Assembly (NCBI GenBank): GCA_013368445.1
Contig: JAACJO010000010.1
Location: 1,054,001-1,118,000 of the forward strand
DNA: 64,000 nucleotides
Direction of reading: 5' to 3'
From: Leucocoprinus leucothites
Lineage: Eukaryota > Basidiomycota > Agaricomycetes > Agaricales > Agaricaceae
Below, in pieces: positions 12,736-26,144 of the stretch (positions are counted from its first letter, which is position 1; every line of letters begins with the position of its first letter). Position numbers and translations under genes: made by a program. The notes under the pieces were generated by a model that was given only the letters and a program-made list of their open reading frames with translations, did not search any database and was not told where the DNA came from.

Positions 12736-15700
12736 ATGATGCTTGGCCTTTCGCGCTTTCTATATATTTGCGCTATTTCTCTCTGTGTCAGGGCCGGTTT
12801 GTTGCCTTGGAATCATCCAACCCAATCATCGCTAGTAGACGCGGATCACCCGCTAACTTCGTTGAGGAACGCCACTATCAGTACCCTCGTCGCTCGCCAG
12901 GACAATCAGCGATACGTATTCATGCATCATGTACGCCCATTACGCCCCGCAAATCTCTACCTTCTCACTAGCGATTTTTCTTTTAGATTATTGGCAGTGC
13001 GTAGCTGATTTTGAATCTGCATCGACCTGACCTCAGACCTACGTCATTTGATGTGGCTGAATACCAATTTTAGATACGTGAGTCCTTACAACCCTGAACG
13101 TCTAATCTAAGTTTGTTAACTTGTTAAACGTTTGAAAAGCTATGATTACTCTATCGACGACTGGGCGAGTGACATCCAACAGATAGGCTCTAGTGGCGTG
13201 TATGTAAACCATTCCACTCTCCGAGACTTCACTCATTTTTCGGTTCCTTTGAAGTGATGCCCTTGCACTCAACTTTGGCTCGGATTCCTGGCAGATTGAC
13301 CAACTCCGTAACGCCTATAACGCGGCCGCGGGTACTCACATGAAGATGTTTCTTTCCTTCGACTTTAGTGTTTTTCCCTGCGACGTGAATTCCGTTGTGA
13401 ATGTCGTTGACCAATTTTCGGCAAACGAAGCCCAGTTTAAAGTTCATGGGCGCCCGCTTATTTCTTCATACCTAGGGAAATGCTTGGGAAACAATGGCTG
13501 GCAGGAGGTCAAACAGAGAACAAATGGTTACCTGATGCCATTTATCGCGGAGATAGAAGGTCAATTCAACAGTTGGAACAGCTTGGATTCATGGTTCTGG
13601 TGAGTTTCTGAATGCCGCCTTGAGGCTACGATTAATCCGGTTCTTAGCTGGGGATGTGCCTGGCCCCAAGGAAGCGCCAACAAAACTGTAAGCAATGGGT
13701 TTCATGGGCGTTGTATGAATACTGATGGCTTCTTAGACTGCAGACGATCAATACTGTGAGCTCTCGGCTAAATCCCTGATTGTCTCCATGCTGATGCACC
13801 CTAGACCTTCAACAATTGGGACCAACCATTAAATATGTGACGTCGGTCAGCCCTTGGATGTTGTGAGTATTATTTTAGGGTATTCGGTGATAATTGTTTC
13901 ATCCGAATTCACAGCGCGCACTATGACTACAAGAATTTCTACCAGCGTGGAGATAATTGGCTTATTTCACATCGTTGGGAACAGATCGTTGAGATGAGAG
14001 ATAACCTGCATATGGTGGAAATGATTACTTGGTGAATTCTATTTCCTGTGCTTAGTAGTTGGATTTAATCTGGATCTCTTCAGGAATGATTTTGGGGAAT
14101 CGGACTAGTAAGTCTGTGATGACGTTCGAGTAGCACGGTCGTCTTACTCGTCCAATAGCTTTAGTTCTATCAAGGGACTTCAACCTTCAGGTACAACTTG
14201 GGCCGACGGTTATTCTCACCTTCCGTTCTTTGAGCTTTCAAAGTATTATATCTCGGCATACAAGACCGGAAAATATCCCGCTATTACCGTACGATCCTCC
14301 TGAGAAGTCAACCAGTCACTGTTTGCTCACCCCTACAACAGGACGACATTATTTACTTCTGGGCGCGCCCACATCCAGCAGAAGCGACTGCCCGTGGGGA
14401 TCCACTTGCGCGACCCACAGGATTCAGTTTTGCAGAGGTCTGTTCCCTTAGTTGGTGTATATTCGACTTCTTAAATCTATTTCAGGATTATCTTTGGGCG
14501 CTCGTATTTGCGAAACAACCGGGACAAGTAACGCTAGCTTGCGGAAACTCAAAGCAACAGTTCACTGTTAGCCCAGGCGTTAACAAGCTTAAACTTCCAC
14601 TTTCACCTGGACAGATCACGGTTTCGATGGCAAGGGACGGAAGGGTTTTAATCAACCAAACTCCTTCAGACTTCACGTACACATCGAATCCCGAGCTATG
14701 TAGGTTGGAGACTAAACTACCTCGGCATCTACTTAATGAATTCCCATAGATAACTACAACGTGTATGTTGGCAGTGCCAGTTAGTCACTCGTATATTTCC
14801 ATTGCTGCTATTGCTAACCAATACAGCAGAAACAGGGTCATCGGCTTCGTCACCTGGATCTGCGCCACCGGCAAACACACCTTATCCCACGTCGACGGCA
14901 CATCCCATTACATCTGTTACAGCCACTGCTGCCCCTGGTTCTACTCCGACCGAGGCTGGGGAACTGTGGAGCTATTATGGTTGCGTAGAAGAAGGCACGA
15001 CGGGCTCTCATCGGGCGCTCACCGGTCCATCTTATTTCAGACACGATATGACGCCCGGGTTGTGTCAGAGCCTTTGCTCTGGATATACATTCGCGGGTGT
15101 TGAATACGGGTAAGTCCTCTCCGGTCTTTTCGCTTTTTCAGGGACTCATGGGATGCTCCAGGCAAGAGTGTATGTATTTTTTTCATGTTTCAAAAAAGTT
15201 CTGGGCTCTCGGCTGACCCTAATACAATCAAGGCTACTGTGGCAATTCTCTGACAAACAATGGCGCTAGCGGTGATACCACTCTACCATCGAAGTGTTCT
15301 GTTCCCTGTGCTGGAAGTTCCTCCTTAACCTGTGGAGGAGCATGGACGTTGAGCGTGTTTACTACTTCGAGCAAGCCCTCTGCCCCTCTGTCAAACAATG
15401 GTGGCGTGAGTAGCTATAGAGCTCGTTGCTTTTTTTAATGATGTTCTGATGAACAACCCTGAACAGAATTGGAGAAGTCTTGGGTGTTATGTTGACTCTG
15501 GTAGTCGATTCCTCAAAGAATCCATCCCAAGCCACGGTGAAATGACTACAACAATGTGTACGACCCATTGCGCAAGCCTAGGCTATAATTACGCTGCTAC
15601 AGAATACGGCGTGGAATGCCACTGCGGTAATTTCGTTGAGAAAACCTCGGATGGAGCTGGGGTTAGTGTGGATGAGAACGAGTGCGATATTCCCTGTGGT

Positions 15701-15877
15701 GGTGGGTTGAACCTTCTTGTCAAATTAGCTTCGTCGTCGTTAACGCAATGGCGATACGTAGGCAACTCGTCGGAAAAGTGTGGTGGAACCTGGCGTGCGA
15801 ACGTATATTCGCTTTCGAACACCAGAAACTTGATGTCCAGGAGACAGCATCTTGCTAAGAGGAGGAGGCGTTCCTAG
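12736..15877 (+). CDS. Secreted GH71 alpha-1,3-glucanase with two C-terminal WSC domains
   Basis: The start MMLGLSRFLYICAISLCVRA (ATG at 12736; a second ATG at 12739 is equally possible) is a signal peptide. The catalytic GH71 domain runs through YDYSIDDWASDIQQIGSSG, DALALNFGSDSWQIDQLRNA, KMFLSFDFSVFPCDV, SSYLGKCLGNNGWQEVK, YVTSVSPWMFAHYDYKNFYQ and MITWNDFGESDY, the last being the typical GH71 acidic motif. A beta-rich module follows (FSVSPGVNKLKLPLSPGQI-like). After a Pro/Ser/Thr linker come two Cys-rich WSC repeats: SYYGCVEEG...CYCGNSL and SLGCYVDSGSR...CHCGNF. The tail is basic (RRQHLAKRRRRS). Family enzymes hydrolyse alpha-1,3-glucan (mutan, fungal wall glucan); WSC domains probably tether the enzyme to wall glycans. 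Many short introns interrupt the gene; length is near 750 residues. Confidence 0.93.
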
Positions 15878-17806
15878 ATTGGCTTGGCTCGGTAGCGAAA
15901 TCACTCCCCTGTCTTCCTCTGCCAGTTCTTTTTTTTCATTCGTGATCTTATTCGCTTCCAACTCTTCCGCTCATTCTCCCATTCTTCCTGTTCTATGTTC
16001 TATCTTTATTTAGTTAGATATGAATGGCATGTTCCTAGGAGGTACCGGATCTTCCTCGAATGCTTATGCATCTCTGTGCTCCGGGAGTGTCGGAACTTAA
16101 GGTCCAGAACGACATATCCACGGGAGTAATAATATTTGATCGTCGTTTTGGATTCTCTTCCATTCTTCTGAAGTAATGTTACTGGTCCGGCTAACATCAG
16201 AACCCGTTTATCCCATCAGGTCCAGACTACCATATCCCATATTCTTGCCCTCGTGCCTTTGAATGCCTTTCAAAAAGCGATCCTCCAATACTACTAAGTA
16301 CCAGTAAGACGTCTCCGCACCAGAACTAGGCCTACCTTATCCACACTTTCCCACAGGAGAATCACTCCGGTGGGCATGTGCATGATCGTCAACGGCGAAC
16401 AACAAAAGATTGACATGACAGTCATTCCTCGGCCGCTAGACGGACCAAGTTCTGATCATCAATAAGTGAGGCACTTCGAACTTCTACCATTCATAAAAAA
16501 ATCCCGTTCAAATCTACCACTTTGAAGCTGATCACCCGAAAAACACCCATTCAGATATTGCGGATTACATCATACTCAATACTCACCAAAAAGAGAAAAG
16601 AGAAAGAGCAAAGAATGTAAAAGAATAGAAGTCCACCGGAATGTGGGGTCACAGGCACCACCACCTAGCCGCGAGTTCTTTAGAAGTTTGCTAATTTTTG
16701 CATTCGGTGTAAATGCTTCTCCTTCTCGGGCTTCCTGTTTTTGTAGAGGTCAGGTCAGGTACCCCTGACCAGGAGGTCTTCGGAGATATTATAACTTGAA
16801 GAAGTGGGTCGGATGAGAGCCCTAGAGGGTAGAGATAATTTCACAGGGCTATTCATTTTCAAAGTTTTTTTTCGCGCGCTTGTGGGGATGTGACCTTGAG
16901 ACGCACGAGAGTTCACTTATTTGAAATTCGCTATTCCGTATCCGCAGTCATTTTTCGCTCTGGCGACACATTGTTCGGTGAATTAGTATGACAGTGGCAG
17001 AGATAAGTGGAGATAGATTTCTGTTCTGAGCTTGGTGCGCCAGTTAATCGGCAGCATTCCTTTCCTGGCGTAGAACCTTATATGTGGGTTATGCAGATAC
17101 CCAATTAAATCGTCTCTGAAACAAAATTACGGTCATTTGGCACGGTTATCGCTGAGCGATGAAGTCGGTCTGTAAATAATACTGGACCCTGGCTGCGGCT
17201 CAGTTCAGAAGAAAAACTTACCAATAGGTTTGGCTTCATACCAAATTCTTGCATGTCCTGCTTCTCTCTTACTTTCGCTATACATCCACAATTCAATGAT
17301 CGCATGTTTCATGGAGCCTGGATGTTCACGAGACTTGGCTGTGGCGTGGCGCGTAGATCGGACTCGTTTGCTGAGCCGTCAGCTTTATTTCATTCGCCGA
17401 GAACCCTGGACTGTACAGTAACTCATCACATATCAGCCTATGCACGAAGGCGGAGATAATGAACGAGATCAATCACGATTACCTTGAAGCGTTGATCTTT
17501 CAAGATCGCAAATCAGTTAATTGACACCCAGCCAGGATGATCATCATGTCTAAGGTGAGGTTTATCGTCGGATCCTGTTGAGGCGCTAAACCTTTAACTT
17601 AAAACTCGAGCGATTGAGTGGAGAGGCGCTCGTGCTTCCCAATACAGTAGGGTAGCGTAGTCGAAAGCGCTGAGACTGGTCAACTTACTCCATTTAAGAG
17701 ATACTCCGTGTTTAGGGGGTCTATTAGTTGCATGCTGATACACAATATACAGGGAGGAACATGGGTACTCCCTTTCCCAAGAGTCAAGACCATTAACGAG
17801 TATTAT
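15878..17806. other. Convergent intergenic region, no gene seen
   Basis: This 1.9-kb region lies between the GH71 stop and the DCN1-like stop, which point at each other, so only 3' UTRs are required here. Reading frames are below 70 codons and overlap on both strands near 17.1-17.4 kb. A short inverted repeat, GGTCAGG and CCTGACC around TACC, lies at about 16753-16770. Nothing else stands out. Confidence 0.5.
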
Positions 17807-19042
17807 TTAAGTGAGTTTTGCTTTCTCCCGCTCCACAAAGTCATCGATCGTAGATGGCCATGCACCTACAGGAAATATAACATCAGCTAACTAAATGCGA
17901 AAGTGTGATAGTGGATTTACCTTCTGGATCATAATTTGAATATCTTGAATCGACGGTGCGCACGAATTCAAGGAACTTTTGAGGGGGAAGATTAGAGGTC
18001 ACCGTTAGTCCAAGGACTAGATGTGTCATGCGAGTGTTAGTCTTAATCCGATCGTACTTACCATTTGCCAAGTATCGCGACTGATGCCCTTCAAGCCCTT
18101 GTCATCTAGGAATTGGAACCACGTTGCAGTCCGTTCCTCTGTCCAGCCATTTCCCCCAGCCAAGCCTACACTATCCATATCGACATCACCGTTGGTATCG
18201 CTTGTAAGTGTGTGGGATATGGCACCGCCCTCGAGACCGTGTGGCAAGAGGAGGCTCCAGAGCCCCTTGGCTGTCTCAACCGCTGGGCGTCTCGTTAGAC
18301 GCGCATGATGTAACGATGGAACCGAGGAGACTCACCTAGACTTCGCTGCCCATCATTTCGAGCAAAGTCAAACGCGTGGTTATAAACTTTCGTGAAATAA
18401 TCTGGGTCCGATCCAAGTTTGTTACGAAGCACAGGTAATGCCTGCCTCATCGAGTTCAAGTTATCACACCTAACGACAGATGAAGAACCAGTTTAGTGTA
18501 CAGATGACAGGGAAAGCGTACCGCAAGTTCTTCCATCCTTCAACCCAACCTTGCTTCGTCCAGATGCCCATCCTTAATGATTTCAACTCGAACGCCAATG
18601 CGAGTAACACCACATCTTCTGGGTCAACTGCCAGATCCTCACAGAACTTTATTGTGCCATCGACAGTAATATTGTCATTCTCCGTGTCCTCCTGATCTGG
18701 AATCACAAACCTGTCAGCTCGAACCTCTTGTGAGTGATCTCGATGGTGTTATCTGACCTTTGTATTCGTTGAACAAATTAGTGATTTCGGCGGTGGATGG
18801 AGCACGACTGGTTGAGTTAGAAAGTGATGAAGAAGATGCTGGTGATGGGTCGTTATAAAATGCATCAATCGCGGCATCCACTCGTTTGTATTTCTTCAAA
18901 AATCGTTTTGCCTCTGTATCACTGTTAGCCAGGGTAAAGTAGATCAGACGTAAAGTTCCCGGAATATCGAGGACGATACTCACGACGCCCCTGTAATAGC
19001 AATGAATTGAGCAATGCTTGCATCTTCGCTTTTCCCTGGCAT
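17807..19042 (-). CDS. DCN1-like protein, cullin neddylation E3 cofactor
   Basis: DCN1 proteins recruit Ubc12 to cullins and promote NEDD8 attachment, which activates SCF-type ubiquitin ligases. The start ATG at 19042 opens MPGKSEDASIAQFIAITGAS, and the next exon gives TEAKRFLKKYKRVDAAIDAF; together they form the UBA-like domain with a DCN1-typical sequence. The potentiating-neddylation domain follows: TNLFNEYKG, DGTIKFCEDLAVDPEDVVLL, FELKSLRMGIWTKQGWVEGW, ALPVLRNKLGSDPDYFTKVY, HAFDFARNDGQRSL. An insert rich in Asp/Gly (SDTNGDVDMDSVGLAGGNGW) precedes WFQFLDDKGLKGISRDTW. The last exon, AWPSTIDDFVERE, ends at a stop at 17807-17809 and matches the family end (P-S-x-IDDFVE). About eight exons, near 300 residues. 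Confidence 0.93.
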
Positions 19043-22000
19043 GATTATTGAGAAGACGGTGCGCCTAGTCTGAAGTGAAAGTCGAGTTATAGGCAATCGC
19101 CATATGCGGGAACGCACAAAACAGCACACGTGAATGGCCGGGTCAACCCATGATTGCAAAGACAGCTCACAAATTCTGAACTAGCGCAAGCCGCAACTGC
19201 AGCTGCACCACATACGATAAATAGAGATGTAAGTACGAAATCTGATGATCGCTGGATATCCATGCTGAAATATGCAAGGGATACTTTGGCCACTATAACG
19301 AGGCCGGAGCACCGGCTGTGTCATGTCGGCCATCGGACTTTCAACCTCTGCGGCTGTCTCCGGCTCCCTCGTAGCTCCGGCTCAAATCCTCCATTTAACA
19401 TGCTTCTACAGAGCAAATTTCTCGTCAAATATCCCGGCAATGCCTATCACCAGCAGCCGTAAAATGACGCAAAAAAACAAGTAACACTGCTTTCATTTTC
19501 CATTCCTCTACGACGGGACCCGGGAGCCCTGCTGGTCTTCTTTTCATCCATTCACATATCATGCCTCCCCCAGGTCATTAAATACTCCCTCAAGCATTTT
19601 CACTGGGCTTCGGTCCGAAATGGAGCAGGTTTGCCTGTGCGCCTTCGACGTCATGCCATGCCCTTAGTCCCTTGATTCCCCTGTTCTTCGACCCTCACAA
19701 CACAACAAAAAGCCAGTGGTTCTCATACCAAATGGAGGCATCTCCATCTAAGTCTCCAAACTTCTCAGACCGCGCTGGAGAGACCAATCACGGCCATTAT
19801 TGCTTTCCTTGGTGAAGATATGATTGCTCTTGACGCTCCGGATAAATTACTCGGGACCATCAGGAAATATCAATGCCGCCTCCAGAAAAAACCAAGGCTC
19901 CGCGCTTCCCCGATCTTAGTTGTGTCACTTCACTCGCCGATTTTGTCTTTCCCCTTACACTTCCGTCCACACCTTCCCATCACATCAACCCACTTGACAT
20001 GACATGTCAACAGTCTGTCAAAACCCAGGGTGCTGACGCTATCTTTGGCTACGAGCTGTCCCTTTGTGACCAATATGTCGATTTCCTCCCCAGATGCCTC
20101 GATCCTCACTTTACGGGTACATAACATCACGACGTAACCGTAGTTGGTGAAAAAGAAACAAGAACAATGTTACAGGTATCGGTTTCCGGAATTAACAGTG
20201 ACCGCCGAGTTGACAGGCCATTGTCAGAGACATGCCATATCGCTCCCGCTCGAGAAGGGTGATATGAGGTGAAGATACCAGTGTTGCTCCGTCACAGCAC
20301 GGGGTGATCGCTCACATCTTGGTATGCAGATTTATACCCCTGGGTGGAAAGCAAAAGTCCCACGATTTCATGTGCACATGCTGTGGCGCATGTGCTAATT
20401 CTCCAAAACATCTTGATTTCCGTTTATCTCTGACTGACAACAGGGTTCGAAACCTTCTCCGCGCTCGCCGTCAGTCTCCTGTACACTATGGGTGTGAGTA
20501 TTTTACCCTATCATGGGCAACCACTTGTTCGGAACTTGTACGACTCCATCTCCATGGTTCGCGGGGTCTTGAAGTTCTCGTCACTTTTTCGTTGCGACTA
20601 AGTAAAAGCAGAACAGTTCATCATTTTGCCAAGGCATAATCGCAAATATTTTGGCACCCAGTTCCGGGACATGTATAGTCTCAAGTGACCGCGGTTTACG
20701 ACACTGATCAATCAGGATCCTTCTGATATTGCTTTCGTCAAGCTCTCGTTATCTCTCAAGGTTCTACTATTTGAATTGACGGGATACCTGGCTCCATTCT
20801 TGTGCTAGAGGTACTATCTCGTTTCAATGAGATTTCAGTCGCAGGGAAAGCGGGCCTCAGTTTACTGGGAGCTTACAGACCATGTTTTAACGTTTTAACT
20901 CAGACTCAAATTTTCAACGTCCGCCAACCGCGAAAAACCATCCCATATTTTCTACACATAGTTCTGATCTCCGGGGATCTTAGGTGGCACCGACAAGCTC
21001 GCCTCCTCTAACGCCCTCGGAAATTGGGTATCCAAGAGAGCCCCATCCGCAATTATCTCTCCTGTCAAACAGTCATACGCGCCTGTATGTAATTCTTTAA
21101 CGCTTAAGGACTGGGCAACCCACGTTCAGACGTTCACGTTTGAGCTGTCGTCAGCCAGGTCGCCATCCGGGTCGGACAATACAAAAGATATGCACTTGCC
21201 AAGTCTGGAAAGAAGAGAAGAGTACGAAATGTCGTAATTATAACCGCTCGAAACGAGACATAGAAGAAGAATTTCGTCTGGCATCTGGGACGTTCTGGCC
21301 CTGCGCAAGCCCTGTACTACCGCCCCGCTCGACTTCTATTTTGCCCCGTCCGATAACTTACTCATACTTTTCTCGGCGCCCTTTCGATCTCACACGAGTC
21401 ACAACTTTTGAATATGTGCCCTGAAAACTTAAAGGTTCCGCTTCTCGTGTGGCGGCGTGGCGCTCAAACTGAGGGCAGAACCAATGTGTATCTATGTATG
21501 TGTTACGATGTGTTCGTAGGGTTACTGCTCTCCTGTCCTCGTGTTCTTCTTGAGTTAAGTGAAGAGTATTCATCTCCGGCTTGGCTTCTCCCGCCCTCAT
21601 TGACCGCTTCGAGTCTTCGTCCTTTGTTACTCATCTTTGTGGATCCTACGAGGAATCAGAACTAGTTCAAGAGTCCTCGAGTACGCAGCAGAGCGAATCA
21701 GTAAGGTTATTTCTGGGCCCTCCGCCTCGGACACCACTGTCGACTCGGGAACTCAGACTGGTGATTGTAAAACCCTGCAGGAAGACCTATACGTGCTTGA
21801 CCCACGCTTTAACCCTTCTCGAGTGCCAAATCTAGGCGCCATTCAAAATTATATGCCACGACTCTCGACCTCTTGATTCAAGGACCAGCGGGAATATCCA
21901 TGGCGACTCCAGTGTAATACTCCTGCCGGACATTTAGGCCCCTCGCGTCAAGCAATGAGGACAGTAAGCATAATGTACAAAGTTCAAACAGCGGATCAAA

Positions 22001-25000
22001 GAGTTTGAAGATGAATTTGAATGCTATTTATATTATTTTGAGATTATAGGTATATTCCCTTATCCCCGCATCCAAACCCCGCGATCAATTGACGATATAT
22101 GTTTCAGCAAAGAGAGGATCCTAATATCAGTGTATGAACAGATATGTCCCGAGTAGAGCCTACTTGTGATAAATACCATGATAGTCGATCTTGTGCACAA
22201 GTGTCAAGTGCGCAGCGTTTGATGAGCTTCGCGATTAGATGCATTATCATTGGAGCACTGTAACTTTAGCTTACATCTCAGGGAGAAGTACCCTTTCCTC
22301 CTCTCGAACCACAAATACGAGCCACAAACGGAGTTGACTCGGATAGACCTTAAGTCCGTATTATCCATCAATGCCAGGTAATTTTTAAGCTTGAACTTGA
22401 CACCATTGTGTTGAGTCATAGTGCTGTTCAAGCAGTAGTACAAGACACTTTCAAACTACCGGCTACTTCAATGAAACTTCATCCCAACTTTGTTTCATTA
22501 CGGTGGCTATCGAAGCTCAATAAGCTTCAAGAGGAGTCAGTATAAGGGTACTAAGGAGGGAATTAGTAGGTCGTAAGTGATCACGTCTGAGATGCTCTAA
22601 ACCATCTTGGGTGTCCCAGGACCAGCGCCGCGGTGTTTGAAAATGAGGGGAATTGATTCCGATCGCGAGCTTCGACGACTGACTCGAAGAACGAGCAAGG
22701 GGCGCCTGATGGTTCGCCGTTCACAGCCTACACGCTATAATTAATAGACGCCGGGGCTTCTTTTGAGAAGCAGTTCTAGATGTATATGGACTTCTCTCGT
22801 TCTAATGGCATCGTGTCGGATGGATTACCCGGTTTTGAAATGAATGTTTCCATTCATTATTATTATGGATTAATGACTCGAGAGATTGCACAGCACAAAT
22901 TATTGAAGCGCCAGCGAACTGCCCATTTCGATTAGCGCTTTAGTTTGTTAGTTCATTCGGAGATGGCCTTCTCCAAGACTCTCAGATAGGCCGTTGTGCA
23001 GTAGATGAACTCATATATCAGAAATACAGCACAATGACAGCATTCAACTTGAAGGGAGTTAAGCAGACCTGTCAGGCATTGCCAAAGGCTTGTAAGTTGC
23101 AGGTATACACTTGCTAAACGTATGTGTTTGAACAGTTATTGATATCGACTCATGGTGTCCTTGCGTTCTTGACGGGTCGATATATTGACTAGATTAATTA
23201 CACAGCTTGATGCGCCATCAGCTCTATTATAGAGCAGACAGTCATTTCCATCGCTGTCGAATATATGGTTAAAGAAGCCATAGGAGCTACCCGTAACCCC
23301 ATTCCAGAATTTACAACCATCTGTCTGATTAGGCTATTTGTGCACTTTACTGATACATCTATCTACTTACTATTTGGTATGGTTTCATGACAAGTATGCC
23401 AAGATGACACTGCCCATTGCCCAGCGTAACATTCTCGAGACAAAATGGTACATCATCCCTACGGCTTATGGCGACATAGATAGTTTGTTGTATCCTCTCT
23501 CGCATGACACGATCCTGGCATGTCATCACTGACATAGATGATGATGTATGTCTACCTCTCAAACTCGTCATAGTATCTATCATTTAAACTTTGTGAGGAT
23601 CCACCTCCGAGCTACGGAAAAGTTGGCACCACTGCTGCATTGATGATGTTTGACGACCTTTCAAACTATTGATATACATATCTGATAGGAGCGCCGGGCG
23701 GCACAAACGGCATGCGTCCCTGTCAGGTCCAATTTTCCATTTTTGGTCAACGGTGTCGAGCAATCGCAAGTAGATGGAGTGAGCTCTTTCGTGAGGTATT
23801 CAGTAAGTTGACATTAAGCATGGTCAGTAAGCATGGAATGGTTTGTGGGTATTACTCTTGGAAATTAATTTCCACGTGTTCCGCGATTCCTTCGGTCAAA
23901 TCTCACCCACATATAGTATCCGATATGCCCTGGCCAAGCACTGCTGGCTTGTGCCGGTTGCTAGCAAGCGAAAAAATCAATACAATATGAGACTATATCA
24001 TCGCTGCTACGCTATATTAGTAGTAGCCGACTCCACTCCCAATGTTCACGTACTGCCTTTCACCACTCGTGTACCCACCATGACATGATTTCGGTAGATA
24101 TTCTCGGAAAAATAATCACGTTTTCTTCCATAAGACCTCACCAAGACACCATGTTAACAGCACCTGCTCAGTATTTTGAATAGGATGGAACGATGGGCTT
24201 ATGTACATCCCCGATGTTCCGAGCATCACGCACGACTTGGTACTCTTAGTGGCTCCTGGGGATGCGGAGGAAGTAAAACCTCGTCTTTGTGGATCGGAGA
24301 AACATGCTCCTCCAGCTATCCCATTCGGGGTGGCCAGGGAACAAAAGTCAGCGTTCACAATGATCGGTAGCCGATCAACCCTTTCACAAGGAGGCTGCGC
24401 ACTCCCGACATTTATTGCGGGCGTGTACTAAATGTAAAGGGTGTAGTGAATGATCGGTCGAGGGTGCAGTCTCCAGCACCAGGCATGCCATATTATAAGC
24501 GATGACACCCGTCCAGGGTGGTATGAATCTCAGTCCAACCGTACATATGTGTGAAGGGGTCCCGACGCAAAAAAAGTTCACAGGTTTGTTATTTTTATCC
24601 TCTTGTTTCCCGAGGACATGAATACTTATAGAAGGGGATATCGCGGTACGTTCAATGGTATCAACGGGCCGCTTGTTTCCTTGAGAAGAACCAACCGGTG
24701 ATTGTGATATGTACCCTGAGCGTAGTCACGGTCAGTCGCTCGAAATGTTAGAGATAATTCACAGTCGACTGCGACACTACGGCCCCTACAACCAGTTCAG
24801 ACATGGAGCAGCACGGAAGAAATGCCCTATACAAATCCACGCATTCATTTCTAGGCTAAGGAAAATCCATGAAGTGCAAGTTCCGTTCGATCATGATCAC
24901 AAAATGAACCGTGATTTCGGACGTCCAACAGCACCGCTGCACTGAATAAATGAGGCAACGCCGTTCCGCAAGTCATTTGCCTTACCCATGACTTCGATTA

Positions 25001-26144
25001 TGAACCAATACATGGGTAGTCACTTAATCTTACAGACCACCAGACCCATAGCCCAAATGTTGAAGTAATTTCCAGCGATATCCAGCCTGGATGAACTTCT
25101 GATCTTTCACATTACTTAATTTGGGTAGTTATGCCCCTATTGGCTTTTGCATCATGAATGTCGATTGGCCCTGTCGAACCTGAAAGAACTCCTTGGCCCT
25201 CCGTTCCCAAACCCAGCTTGCGGTAACTACCGTCACGATGACGAATAAAAATATGGGCGCTCAGGTTCATCTGATGATTTGACCGGCTCAACACACACCT
25301 GGTGCCTACTTTTAAAAATAATATATTATTCCTTTGAAAAATAACCGACGAGTCCTTTATGACTGCTCGGTTCATTCGTGTATAACCGTTAAAAAAAACT
25401 CAGATTACTCGTGCACGCCAAACCTCGGATAAGCGGATCTAAATCTATGCTGACATTGGTTCTATATACACACACATGAATTCCATACAAAACTACCAGG
25501 AAGGTTTTAATCAAGTCAGGGGTTGCGGGTCACAGAGCGGTGGGAGAAAGTATCCATATGTCCTAGAAGTTCGGGGGGAGTACGAGCGGGAGAAAGAGAA
25601 GCAGTGGTAACGAAAGAAGACAACAGATATCGAAGCGAGAACAGAAGCAAGGGGTGGGGAGGAAATGAAAGTGAGTTAATAATGGGGTGTTAGTACATCT
25701 GCACCGATCCCATAAGGAAACGGATTCTTCAAGGCGAACCAGATGACATATGGTTACCTGCAGGCAGATGCATGCCTGCACCAATGAAAGCGTCGGGAGC
25801 ACAATTGCGTCCGAGGTTGAAAACGCGTTTCAGTATGTACCATAGAGATAACAAAACACACAGGGATGGCTAAATAACAGGATCACAGGATGCAGGAGGT
25901 AGTGCGGTTGACGATGGGATGGCAATAGACGATGAGAGCTAGGCTGGGTAGAGATAATAACACAGTGCGGATACTGAAAAGCAAAAACGACAAAATAGGA
26001 TACACAAGAAGGTGACGAGCCGAGATCGAAGATCGAAGTAGGAAGAATGGATGCGGGTTTCATCCTGTCGTCGGTGGCAGATGAAAGTAGCACGAGGAAT
26101 GTGAGGGGAGTTGCGGGCCGGTGATCAGCGAGATAGGATACCAG
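19043..26144. other. Gene-poor tract of 7.1 kb
   Basis: No gene could be recognised here on either strand. Weak candidates are noted only for completeness. A plus-strand frame at 19873-20124 opens MPPPEKTKAPRFPDLSCV. A plus-strand exon-like frame at about 20443-20601 carries ALAVSLLYTMGVSILPYHGQ. A plus-strand frame at 21637-21876 contains RISKVISGPSASDTTVDSGT. None has a recognised domain. The 21.9-25.5 kb part is AT-richer with dense stops in all frames. No long terminal repeats, transposase or reverse transcriptase motifs were seen. It may be decayed mobile DNA or long regulatory/non-coding DNA; the sequence alone does not decide. Confidence 0.5.

Noticed and set aside
20430..20460. tRNA T-loop-like GGTTCGAAACC
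   Set aside because: No acceptor or D-arm can be built around it.
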